A stretch of 64,000 nt of DNA, taken from assembly GCF_002355375.1 (NCBI RefSeq), contig NZ_AP017312.1:2683001-2747000 (forward strand). The letters are read 5' to 3'. The position numbers were made by a program, and so were the translations under genes. Positions 43,105 through 52,265 of the stretch are shown here, piece after piece. Every line of letters starts with the position of its first letter. Positions within the stretch are counted from its first letter, which is position 1. This DNA is from Aneurinibacillus soli. Lineage in GTDB: Bacteria; Bacillota; Bacilli; Aneurinibacillales; Aneurinibacillaceae. The notes beneath the pieces are model-generated. The model searched no databases, was not told the origin of the DNA, and worked only from the letters and a program-made list of their open reading frames with translations.

Positions 43105-43821
43105 ATGTCTACTTTTTTTGCGAGACTTGTGTCGTACTGGGTCATAATGCTAACTATACTGGTGTGTATTCCACTTATTGGACATAATACAACCTCTCTA
43201 TCGTATGTCCAATCGCGTGAAAAACTTCAGGTAGCCCTGCCGCCAACTGCCTTCCTTCTACTCAATCCGTTTTCCGCTCAGTCACTCGCTCCCCCCACAC
43301 CGGCTCCTCTTATTGTGCCAAAAGAGGAGCAGTCAAAAGTCCCTCCGGCTTCCGTGCCCAAACGAACCGATTCAGTAGCTGTCCAAAAGAAAAACAGGAG
43401 TAACTCTCCCACAGTAACCGCTCTTCCCGCGTCCGTAAATAGCACGCAGGAACGCGTTGTTACAGCCAATTGCAAAAGCCCCAAACAGTATGTGCAAAAA
43501 TTCCGGGGGAACATCTCTGCGTATACGAATGGACTAAGTGAAACTGGAAAAACGTCGCGCCATCCGGACTATGGAATTACAGCAAGCGGACACCGCACAA
43601 AAGCGGGGGTCACGGTTGCAGCAGGTCGCCATATTCCGTATGGAACGGTGTTATACATTGAAGGCATCGGCTACCGGACCGTTCATGACCGGGGTGGAGC
43701 CATCAAGGGAAATAAAATCGACGTATTCATGTCCAATATGAAGCAAGTGAATGCATTCGGTCGTCGCCATCTTGATGTATATATCGTCAAATGGGGGGAC
43801 GGCAAGCGAAAACATCGCTAG
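43105..43821 (+). CDS. 3D-domain protein with membrane anchor
   Basis: 238 residues. One N-terminal membrane helix (about 10-30), a Pro/Ser/Lys-rich linker to about 130, then a 3D (three-Asp) domain: DYGITASGHRTKAGVTVAAG, IPYGTVLYIEGIGYR, VHDRGGAIKGNKIDVFM. The three aspartates form the MltA-like lytic-transglycosylase site seen in Rpf/YuiC (Sps) proteins. It probably cuts peptidoglycan glycan strands outside the membrane. Ribosome site GAAAGGAG. Confidence 0.9.
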   Translation: MSTFFARLVSYWVIMLTILVCIPLIGHNTTSLSYVQSREKLQVALPPTAFLLLNPFSAQSLAPPTPAPLIVPKEEQSKVPPASVPKRTDSVAVQKKNRSNSPTVTALPASVNSTQERVVTANCKSPKQYVQKFRGNISAYTNGLSETGKTSRHPDYGITASGHRTKAGVTVAAGRHIPYGTVLYIEGIGYRTVHDRGGAIKGNKIDVFMSNMKQVNAFGRRHLDVYIVKWGDGKRKHR

Positions 43822-43850
43822 CTACCCTGACTGATTGTTCGCTTGCATCC

Positions 43851-46800
43851 TTATAGCACTTCGTGGTGTACCGTGCTTCCATGCCCGGACGGTTCTGCTG
43901 GCGTAACAATCAAGCGTTGCGGCAAACGGGCGCGCAGCTCGGGCACATGACTGATAATGCCGACAGACAGCCGATCTGTATGAAGCTTCTCCAGTGCAGT
44001 AATAACCGTATCAAGCAGTTCCTGATCTAGTGTCCCGAATCCTTCATCCAGGAAGAAAAATTCCAGCGGGTATTCGCCGCGCAGCTGGATTTGGGCAGAC
44101 AGCGCGAGCGCAAGTGATAAGGACGTCAGGAAGGTTTCTCCGCCGGACAATGTTGTCACCGGACGTCGTACCCCACCGTTCGCATCATCCCGCATGACAA
44201 ACCCGCTGCTCGAATCGACTTCAATCGCGTAGCGGCGGCGTGTCAGTTTGCCAAGACGGACCGATGCTTCCTGACTGACTTGCATGAGCTGTTCCTCTGC
44301 GATGAACTCTACGAATCCGTTACCACGGAATACAGTCTGAAGGGCATTCAGACGGTTCAGCGTTTCTTGCAGACGTATGCGCTCCTCTTCAAGTGTCTGC
44401 CAGCGTGTGTGGCGCTGCTCCACATCTTCGAGATCCCGCACAGCACGTGCCTGCTCCCGGGCGGCTTCTGCTACCTGGGCTCGGGTGTTCTGAAGCGCTT
44501 CTTGCAGCTGTTTCCATTCCTCTTCTGTCATGCAACGTCCGTCAAGAAGCCTCTCCAGCCGGTGTCGCTCATTGACGAGCTGCTTTTCTGTATCCCGATA
44601 AGCTGCAAGTTGCTGTGTCCAGTCAATACGCTTCTCTTCCGACGTAAACGCTTCTGCTACCTCCGCTTCACTTGCAAATGGGGTACGTAAACGGGCAGCC
44701 TCCCATTTCTGTTTGGCTTCCGCCTTACGCGCAGTCGCAAGTTGCTCGGCTTGTTGTGCCGCGCTGCTTCGTTTTTCGGCCTCACGCAGGCTGGATTGTT
44801 GTTCTGTCGCACGCTCGTCGGCAATTCGTACAGTTTCTCGCAGGTGATGCAGCTCCTGTTCTGTTTCTTGACGCTGTGTAATCGCCTGCACACCACCTGT
44901 AATCTGATGCAGACGGTTGCTTTTTTCATCCCAGTTCGCCTTCATCCCAGCCGTCTCTGTCTCCAGTCGGATCAGTTCCAGGTCGCATTCCGTAAGCTTC
45001 TCTTGCCCTGCTTTGATTTCTCGTTCTTTCTCTTCAATAAATGGCACGCTGCGTGCCAGACGTTCGCGCAACTGTTCGACTTCTGCATCCCACGCCGCGA
45101 TTTGTGCTGCTTCCGGCTCAACGGTCTCCGGTGTCCATTCACCGAATCGCTCAATCCATCGCAGACGGGATACTTCTACCTGTTTGTGAAGCTCCTGTTC
45201 TTTGACTTGAAGCTCAGCTGTTTGCTGGACGCTTACGTCGTATGCAGTCTTCGCTTGCACGATCTGTTCCTTGAGACGGGAGCGCTGGCTGGCGAGTTGT
45301 TTCCCGTCTGCTTCACACGTTTCTGCCTGTGCTTTCGCCTGTGCAAGCTTCTCCTCTGTCCGGGTAAGTGCCACAAGCAGCTGCTCCACATTCGCACTTG
45401 CATCGGCCTGCGGTTCAAGCTTCATCCCCGTATGGTTCTGCGATTGTCGAGCACAAGCCATTTCACTGTCAGCTTCCCCTGTTTCTTGCAAACTTTCAGC
45501 CAGTTGTTCTAATCGATACATAAAGGTATGACTTTCGTGTTGTACCGTACGGGCACGCAAAAGCGCGTCTTCCAGCTCCATAATCAGTTTTTCGGTATTC
45601 ACCGTTCTCGTTTCTGTTGCTGGCTGGATAGGGTGAAGGTGATGCGATGATCCACATACCGGACATGCCTCTCCCTCTTTCAGCTCTGTCGCAAGCTGTA
45701 TTGCAAGAGTACGTCTGGTTTCCCGCACAGCGGCGCTGCGAAGTTCGGATGTAAGTTGCATAAGGAGCGACTCGATATATCGCACATCCTGATGCGTACT
45801 ATAGATGTCATTGTACAGCGTCTGAACATCGAGCAGCACCTCCCGGGAGCGTAGCTGCAAATCGCCCCAGGCACTGTGAACTCGCTCTGCTCGGCCATGT
45901 GCTTCTGCCGTGCGCTTTTCACTGTCTTTATGCTTCTGTTGTGCGACCGTATGCTGATCTTGTAGCGTTTGCAGCATATATTTTTCCTGGACAGCCTGCA
46001 TAATTTGCTGACGTTTTTCATGTTTAACTGTTTTTTCTTGGATTTGTTTTTGTATATTGGATTGTTTGGTTATTGCTTTAGTGCGCAGTATTTCCGAACT
46101 GTTTATTAATTCTTTTGCTTTTACATGCTGTTGCTGTAGCTCGATGCGCGCGGCATCTGCTTTTTGCATTCCCGTCTGCAAGCGGATAACCTCTTCTTCC
46201 AGTTCTTCAGCCTGCTTCAATTGTTCGATGCGAACCATATAGCCCGGCTCTTCGGCCTGCTGGCGCTCTCTCGCTGCCTGTGCCTCTACTTCTGCTTGTC
46301 TGCATACCACTTCTCGTTCTGTCAGGGTAATCCGGGCATGCTTCGCTTCTGCCTGCGCCACTTCCGCATCGCGTGTCGCACGAATACGCTCCTCATAGTA
46401 CGGACGCACCCGCTCTGCCTGTTCGGCTCGCGTGAGCTGTTCCGCCAGTTGATCCATTCGTTCTGCATCCGCTTCATGCAATACGATACGGCGTTTCACC
46501 TCATTGTATTCGGCCTGCTGCCCCCAGACCCGCTTGCCTTCTTCATGCGCGGCGTCTGCGGCTGTGTTCGCTTCTTCGGCCTGCACGAGGGCGACTTCAG
46601 CCTGCTTGCTTCGTTCTGCTGCTGCCTGTACGGCTTCCGAAGAGGCGTCGCCTAATCCCTGCTGTTCAGCGGCCAGCTCAGCTGTCTTCCCGCGTGATTC
46701 CGCAATTCGTCGTTTCAGCTTCGCATTCAGTCCGTCCCCGTACTGCTCCAGATGAAACAGGCGCTGCAGCATCTGCCGCCGCTCACTGCCTTTAAGGGAA

Positions 46801-47279
46801 AGGAACTCGGCAAATTTCCCCTGTGGCAGCACGACTGCGCGGGTAAAATCATCCACCGTCAAACCGAGAACGTCTTCGACACACTGAGTGACGTCCCGTT
46901 CTTTCCCGGCGAGTACTTTTTCCCCGTCCTCCTCAATCTTGATGAAACGGCAGGTCGCGGTCCGCAGCTTCACATCATCCGTCCGCTTATAGCGGCGCTC
47001 CACTCGATACCGCGCAGCGCCCTCCGCACTCCTAAGTTCGAACGTAAACGCAACACTTAGCTGGTCTTCTGCCTGATTCATAATCCCCTGTGTACCACCC
47101 AGGGCACGTTCTACTTTTCCGTACAAGGCGAGGGTGATGGCATCTAGGAGCGAAGACTTACCGCTTCCGGTTGGGCCAAAAATCCCGAACACGCCACCTT
47201 CGCACAGCGTAGCAAAATCAACTTCCTGCTCGTCCCGGAAGCTGTTAATACCGGCCAGCTTTAAATGAATCGGACGCAT
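43851..47279 (-). CDS. sbcC: SbcC nuclease/ATPase subunit
   Basis: 1142 residues. Walker A GPTGSGKSSLLDAIT (about 36-44), two long coiled coils rich in Glu, Gln and Ala, the zinc-hook CPVCGSSHH at about 560, and the C-terminal lobe with signature LSGGETFLTSLSLALALS and Walker B FFFLDEGFGTLD. With SbcD it opens hairpins and trims DNA ends. Last gene of addB-addA-sbcD-sbcC; its start is 4 bp past the sbcD stop. Confidence 0.96.
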   Translation of the reverse strand: MRPIHLKLAGINSFRDEQEVDFATLCEGGVFGIFGPTGSGKSSLLDAITLALYGKVERALGGTQGIMNQAEDQLSVAFTFELRSAEGAARYRVERRYKRTDDVKLRTATCRFIKIEEDGEKVLAGKERDVTQCVEDVLGLTVDDFTRAVVLPQGKFAEFLSLKGSERRQMLQRLFHLEQYGDGLNAKLKRRIAESRGKTAELAAEQQGLGDASSEAVQAAAERSKQAEVALVQAEEANTAADAAHEEGKRVWGQQAEYNEVKRRIVLHEADAERMDQLAEQLTRAEQAERVRPYYEERIRATRDAEVAQAEAKHARITLTEREVVCRQAEVEAQAARERQQAEEPGYMVRIEQLKQAEELEEEVIRLQTGMQKADAARIELQQQHVKAKELINSSEILRTKAITKQSNIQKQIQEKTVKHEKRQQIMQAVQEKYMLQTLQDQHTVAQQKHKDSEKRTAEAHGRAERVHSAWGDLQLRSREVLLDVQTLYNDIYSTHQDVRYIESLLMQLTSELRSAAVRETRRTLAIQLATELKEGEACPVCGSSHHLHPIQPATETRTVNTEKLIMELEDALLRARTVQHESHTFMYRLEQLAESLQETGEADSEMACARQSQNHTGMKLEPQADASANVEQLLVALTRTEEKLAQAKAQAETCEADGKQLASQRSRLKEQIVQAKTAYDVSVQQTAELQVKEQELHKQVEVSRLRWIERFGEWTPETVEPEAAQIAAWDAEVEQLRERLARSVPFIEEKEREIKAGQEKLTECDLELIRLETETAGMKANWDEKSNRLHQITGGVQAITQRQETEQELHHLRETVRIADERATEQQSSLREAEKRSSAAQQAEQLATARKAEAKQKWEAARLRTPFASEAEVAEAFTSEEKRIDWTQQLAAYRDTEKQLVNERHRLERLLDGRCMTEEEWKQLQEALQNTRAQVAEAAREQARAVRDLEDVEQRHTRWQTLEEERIRLQETLNRLNALQTVFRGNGFVEFIAEEQLMQVSQEASVRLGKLTRRRYAIEVDSSSGFVMRDDANGGVRRPVTTLSGGETFLTSLSLALALSAQIQLRGEYPLEFFFLDEGFGTLDQELLDTVITALEKLHTDRLSVGIISHVPELRARLPQRLIVTPAEPSGHGSTVHHEVL

Positions 47280-47283
47280 GGAC

Positions 47284-48450
47284 TTACCCCTCCTTCTCCT
47301 CCAGTACTTCCATAAACAGCTTCACCGTCTCCTCGTCCGGCACCGCACCACCCGTCTGCCGGCTATAAAAACGGCGGAACAACTCATCAATCGGCAGACT
47401 GGCGCGTCGCTCCATGGCTTCTGCCGCTTCCAACATATCCGGATAAACCGGGCGGATGCCAATAATTCCTCCGTGCAGGCGACGCAGCTTCTGAATGTCT
47501 TCTAACGGAATCGTATCTGGCACATGCACCTCTAGATCAATCCATGCATTCGCATCCCGTCCCTCATCAATAAAGCGGTATACCTCCGCAATCCCATCCC
47601 GTGCCTTCCACTTCACAAGCGGGCGCCCGCTTGACAGGAACAACTCTTTCACTTCGGCCGGAACGCCTGGTGTAGCGTCTATAATCGTTACCGACTTCGC
47701 CTGTCCCGCTTCCGAGAAGCTGTAGGCAAGCGGCGAGCCAGAGTAACGGGCACGAGTTGGCGCTTTTGCCACATCCTGCGGACGGTGCAAGTGACCAAGC
47801 GCTACATACTGAGCCGCTGCTGGAAGTGTCGTAGCCGATACCGTATACGCCCCCCCCACCTGGATCGGACGCTCGGATTCACTTTCAAAACTACCGAGCA
47901 CATACAGATGACTCATCGCCAGATTAACAGTATGCGGTGTGAAGTACGCACTTTGCCTCGCAAACAAATGCGCCAAACGCTCATCATACGCCTGACGTAG
48001 TACTTCCTCTTCATTACTCTCAGCAAGAAGCACTTGCAGGCGTGATTCAGACGGATACGGCAGGGCAAACACGCGAGCCTCCTCTCCCGTGCGTGGCACG
48101 GCTACCGTCAGCATCTCCGCTGTCGGTAGCCCAAGCAGCGTAATGCCGTGCCGCTCTGCCAGTGGATGTGAAGCAGCAAGCCGGTCTGGATTGTCATGAT
48201 TGCCCGCAATCACAATCACCCTGCGCTTCCCCCCATCCGCAAGACGTGCCATACTGTCGTAAAACAGTTGCTCAGCCGCAGATGGCGGGTTAACCGTATC
48301 AAATACGTCCCCCGCCAGCAGCAGTACATCAATGCGTTCTTCTTCGACAATGCCGCACAGCTCATCAATGAACGCTTCCTGTTCTGGCAGGCGACTGCGT
48401 CCCTCCAACGTTTTGCCGAGATGCCAGTCGGCTGTATGCAGTATTCTCAT
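47284..48450 (-). CDS. sbcD: SbcD exonuclease subunit
   Basis: 388 residues. Calcineurin-type phosphoesterase motifs in order: HTADWHLGKTL, LLLAGDVFDTV, VIAGNHDNPDR, MSHLYVLGSF and YVALGHLHRPQ, binding two Mn ions. The C-terminal part holds the capping domain that contacts SbcC. ATG 15 bp downstream of the addA stop. Confidence 0.96.
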   Translation of the reverse strand: MRILHTADWHLGKTLEGRSRLPEQEAFIDELCGIVEEERIDVLLLAGDVFDTVNPPSAAEQLFYDSMARLADGGKRRVIVIAGNHDNPDRLAASHPLAERHGITLLGLPTAEMLTVAVPRTGEEARVFALPYPSESRLQVLLAESNEEEVLRQAYDERLAHLFARQSAYFTPHTVNLAMSHLYVLGSFESESERPIQVGGAYTVSATTLPAAAQYVALGHLHRPQDVAKAPTRARYSGSPLAYSFSEAGQAKSVTIIDATPGVPAEVKELFLSSGRPLVKWKARDGIAEVYRFIDEGRDANAWIDLEVHVPDTIPLEDIQKLRRLHGGIIGIRPVYPDMLEAAEAMERRASLPIDELFRRFYSRQTGGAVPDEETVKLFMEVLEEKEG

Positions 48451-48464
48451 GTTCTCCCCCTTCC

Positions 48465-51400
48465 CTATGGCACGTACAACATACGACCGCCATCTAAAAA
48501 GTACAAAATCTTTTCTTTTACCGTACCGCCCGTAATCTGTTCAACCGCCCGAGCGTAGTAAACCAGCTGCTCCTCATAACGCGCCAGCAACAACGCATCC
48601 GTAAGCCCCTCGGTGCGGTCCGTCTTATAATCAAGCACAATCCAGCCATCTCCATCATCAATCAAACAGTCAATGACGCCTTGCACAAGCACCGTTTCCT
48701 CTTCTGTTTCCAGCCATTCTTCGCCATACGCTTCCCGCGCCGGGAGTGAAAGTGTAAATATTTGCTCGCGATATACGCGTGCCGGATCATGGGTGCGTAG
48801 CTTCTGTCCGATCTCACTCGCAAGAAACGAAGCGATCAGTTCAGCATCAACTATGCTCGCTTCTGCCTCTGTCAGCAACTCACGTCCGACAAGTCGGTCA
48901 ATAAATTCTTGAATCAGCACGCTATCCGGCTCCATTCCGGGCGGCAGTTGCTGGAGCACCGTATGCATCGCCGTTCCGCGTTCGGCGGCGTTCAGTTCTT
49001 TTCTCGTAAGAAACTGCGGACGAGGTGCGACATCACTTTTGAACAGGCCTGGCATCCACGCAGGTGCCTGCCAGCCGTCTTCCTGCTGCTCAAGTTCGGC
49101 CTGCTTGCGCCGCTTCAGTTCCGATACCGACTGCTTCGGCAAAAACACAGTGGCAGCCGTATGGTCGTATTTCCATGTAAGACGTGCGGCGATTTCAGCG
49201 GCACGTCCACCTGATACGGGTACACGCTCACCATTCTGCACCGCACGCGCAAGCTCTGTCCGTTCTTCCTGTTCCGCCGATATTCCTGACAGAAGAGACG
49301 AGGCCGTACGACATGTAATCGTCCAGCGAGATGGATGAGTTGCTGTATGCACTGGCGGACGTTCCGTACAATCAATTGCATCACGGAGTATATCTGCCGC
49401 ACCGTGACGCACGAGGGCAGGCCCGATCCAGTCGAGATATGTTTTGCCAGCCACCAGCTCATACGCTGGTAGATTCCAGTGCGGCGTATCCATCAGCTGC
49501 ACCCATTTTTCAATCGATGCCTGCAAATTTTTGGCCGTTCCGATCAGAATGAGCTTTTCTTTTGCACGTGTTAGCGCCACGTACAGCACCCGCATCTCTT
49601 CGGCCAACTGTTCCATCCGCATCCGGCGACGCAACGCCGCATACGGCAGAGACGGGAAGCTAATGCGTCGGTCAGGATCAATATATTTCGGACCGAAGCC
49701 TAAGTCCTTATGCAGCAGGAACGCTCGGTTCAAGTCCATAAAGTTATGCTGTTTAGAAAGACCAGCCACAAACACAACCGGGAATTCCAGCCCTTTACTT
49801 TTATGAATCGTCATGATGCGTACTACGTCTTCCTGCTCGCCGAGCGAACGCGCCGTTCCGAGGTCGCCGCCCTGCTCCTGCATGCGCTCCATGAATCGGA
49901 GGAAGCGAAACAAGCCACGGAATGAAGTCGCTTCATACTGGCATGCCCGATCATACAGCGCTCGCAGATTGGCCTGCCGCTGCTTGCCGCCTGGAAGCCC
50001 TCCAGCAAAATCGTAAAAGCCAGTATCCCGGAACACATCCCAGATCAAAGTCGAAAGTGCTCCCTGCCGCGCTTTCGTCCGCCAGTCTTCCAGCTTTTGA
50101 AGAAATGACGTAAGCCGTGTGCGAAGCGTCGGATCGGCTTCTTCCATCTGTACATACGTGAGCAGCGCATCATAATACGCGCCATTTTTGTCTGCGAGTC
50201 GGATGTTCGATAATTCTTCCGCTGTCAGCTGGACAAGCGGCGAACGCAGTACACCAGCAAGCGGAATGTCCTGGTATGGATTGTCGATGACATGCAGAAG
50301 CGAGGTCATCACTTCGATCTCTGTGGCCGTAAAATAGCCGGTCGCAAGTTCCGCATACGCAGGAATGCCCAGCCCTTTGAACTCATCAGTCATAATAGGC
50401 GCCCACTGGCTTGTCGCTCGCAGGAGCACGACAACATCCCGGTACTGCATCGCCCGCATTGCTTTTGTCTGCTTGTCATACACCTGATGGCCGGATGCGA
50501 TCATGCTTTTGATCTTCTCGGCGATCAATCTTGTTTCGAGCTGGACATTCTCAAGCTCGGCTGTATCAAGCACATCGACAGCTGTCTCTTCTGCATCCAA
50601 TTCTGCATCGTCCGTCCATGACACCTCATCCGCATCCGCTTCATGTCGGTCAATCAGCATCACTTCCACTGATGTATCCAGTCCGTCAATCTCGGGATAA
50701 TTCTCAAATCCGAACACAAGTGCAGCGTTCGTATCGTAATCAATCTCTGCCGCGTCTTCACTCATAATCTGATGAAACACAAAATTCGCGCCATCAAGCA
50801 CTTCCCGACGACTGCGGAAGTTTTTCGCCAGATCAATCCGCCGTCCGCCCCCGGTTCCATCTGGCTGGAATGATTTGTACTTCGACAGAAACAAATCCGG
50901 TTCCGCCAAGCGGAAACGATAAATGCTCTGCTTGGGGTCCCCAACCATGAACAAATTCCCCACTTCCCCGTCTCCACTGCGTGAGACGAGACGTACAATC
51001 GTTTCCTGTACCCCGTTCGTATCTTGGTATTCATCGACCAGCACTTCCCCGAACTGTGCCCGGTAATCAAGCGCTGCCGCCGATGGCATAAGTTCACCTG
51101 GCTTGGCATCCGGAGCACGCAAAATCTGAAGGCAGTAATGCTCCAGATCCGAAAAATCAACCAGCCCTTTTTCTTTTTTCAATGCCGTATACCGCGCACC
51201 GAATGTCTGTACGATCTCGACGAGTTTGCCGATCAATGGTGCCAACTCCTGATTCGTCGCAAATTGCTCATCTGGCGTCATCGCAAACAATTCGCTGCGT
51301 AACTTCTCCAGCCGCTTCTTTGCCAGATCACGTACATCCTTCGCCTTCTGCACAAGAGTGGCATCATATTGATCGCCTCGGCATGCCTTCAAGCGGCCAA

Positions 51401-52265
51401 ACGCTGCATCAGAAAACGCATCTGCCAGCTCGGTCCACGACCGCTCACTTGCTGCGATCAGCCCCTGAACCATCGACAGCTCCGGTGTAAGATTGGCTAG
51501 ATACGGAGTCGGCCCACCACTCTCCTGTGCCAGACCCACCGCTCGCACAAGCAGCGCCTCAATGCCTGCAAGCTCAAGCTGTACATCACGTGTAAGCGCC
51601 CTAAACCATGTCTGCTCATAAAATTCGTCCGGTGTTCTCGCCTCATACATCGCTGCCATATCATGAAGCCACTGATCTGGGTCAGGGTGGCTGCGCGCAA
51701 AATCATACAGCCGCTGCACGAGCGCCTGTAGCGCCTCATCCCCCCGATCGCTCGCATAGCTATCCACCAGCCGAAAAAATAGTGGATCTTCCGCGATATA
51801 CTGCTCATCAAACAGCCCGTCGAGCGCTTCCTGCCGCAGCAGCTGCGCTTCCGTCTCATCCGCGATACGGAACGATGGGTCCAGATCAATAAAATAGTAA
51901 TATCGCTGCAACACTTCCATACAGAATGAGTGCAAGGTCATAATTGATGCACGCGGCAGGAGAGCAAGCTGACGTCGCAAGTAGAGAGACGATTGACCTC
52001 GTACCGCTTCTTCCAGCTTCTCGCCGATCCGCTGCCGCATCTCGGCTGCTGCCGCTTTCGTAAACGTCACAACCAGCAAATTGTCGACATTAATTGGGTC
52101 ACTTTCATCCGCAATCCGGCGAATGATGCGCTCTACTAGCACCGCTGTTTTCCCCGACCCCGCCGCTGCCGCAACGAGAATATGTGAGCCGCGTGCCGCA
52201 ATTGCGGACCACTGCTCATCCGTCCAGGTGCTTCCGATCGGTTTCTCCATCTCCATACGATTCAT
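48465..52265 (-). CDS. addA: AddA helicase-nuclease subunit
   Basis: 1266 residues, a UvrD/SF1 helicase with GAAGSGKTAVLVERII Walker A-like start, GDPKQSIYRFRLAEP, VVFVAGLSKQHN and VALTRAKEKL, and a C-terminal RecB-type nuclease with VLDYKTDRTEG. In the AddAB complex it unwinds DSB ends in the 3'-5' direction and cuts at Chi. Start overlaps the addB end by 4 bp. Confidence 0.97.
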   Translation of the reverse strand: MNRMEMEKPIGSTWTDEQWSAIAARGSHILVAAAAGSGKTAVLVERIIRRIADESDPINVDNLLVVTFTKAAAAEMRQRIGEKLEEAVRGQSSLYLRRQLALLPRASIMTLHSFCMEVLQRYYYFIDLDPSFRIADETEAQLLRQEALDGLFDEQYIAEDPLFFRLVDSYASDRGDEALQALVQRLYDFARSHPDPDQWLHDMAAMYEARTPDEFYEQTWFRALTRDVQLELAGIEALLVRAVGLAQESGGPTPYLANLTPELSMVQGLIAASERSWTELADAFSDAAFGRLKACRGDQYDATLVQKAKDVRDLAKKRLEKLRSELFAMTPDEQFATNQELAPLIGKLVEIVQTFGARYTALKKEKGLVDFSDLEHYCLQILRAPDAKPGELMPSAAALDYRAQFGEVLVDEYQDTNGVQETIVRLVSRSGDGEVGNLFMVGDPKQSIYRFRLAEPDLFLSKYKSFQPDGTGGGRRIDLAKNFRSRREVLDGANFVFHQIMSEDAAEIDYDTNAALVFGFENYPEIDGLDTSVEVMLIDRHEADADEVSWTDDAELDAEETAVDVLDTAELENVQLETRLIAEKIKSMIASGHQVYDKQTKAMRAMQYRDVVVLLRATSQWAPIMTDEFKGLGIPAYAELATGYFTATEIEVMTSLLHVIDNPYQDIPLAGVLRSPLVQLTAEELSNIRLADKNGAYYDALLTYVQMEEADPTLRTRLTSFLQKLEDWRTKARQGALSTLIWDVFRDTGFYDFAGGLPGGKQRQANLRALYDRACQYEATSFRGLFRFLRFMERMQEQGGDLGTARSLGEQEDVVRIMTIHKSKGLEFPVVFVAGLSKQHNFMDLNRAFLLHKDLGFGPKYIDPDRRISFPSLPYAALRRRMRMEQLAEEMRVLYVALTRAKEKLILIGTAKNLQASIEKWVQLMDTPHWNLPAYELVAGKTYLDWIGPALVRHGAADILRDAIDCTERPPVHTATHPSRWTITCRTASSLLSGISAEQEERTELARAVQNGERVPVSGGRAAEIAARLTWKYDHTAATVFLPKQSVSELKRRKQAELEQQEDGWQAPAWMPGLFKSDVAPRPQFLTRKELNAAERGTAMHTVLQQLPPGMEPDSVLIQEFIDRLVGRELLTEAEASIVDAELIASFLASEIGQKLRTHDPARVYREQIFTLSLPAREAYGEEWLETEEETVLVQGVIDCLIDDGDGWIVLDYKTDRTEGLTDALLLARYEEQLVYYARAVEQITGGTVKEKILYFLDGGRMLYVP

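Noticed and set aside
44742-45512. A 256-codon frame on the plus strand inside sbcC
   Set aside because: It is antisense to a well-supported SbcC frame with zinc hook and has biased low-complexity composition; the same holds for the other long plus-strand frames across 44-56 kb.
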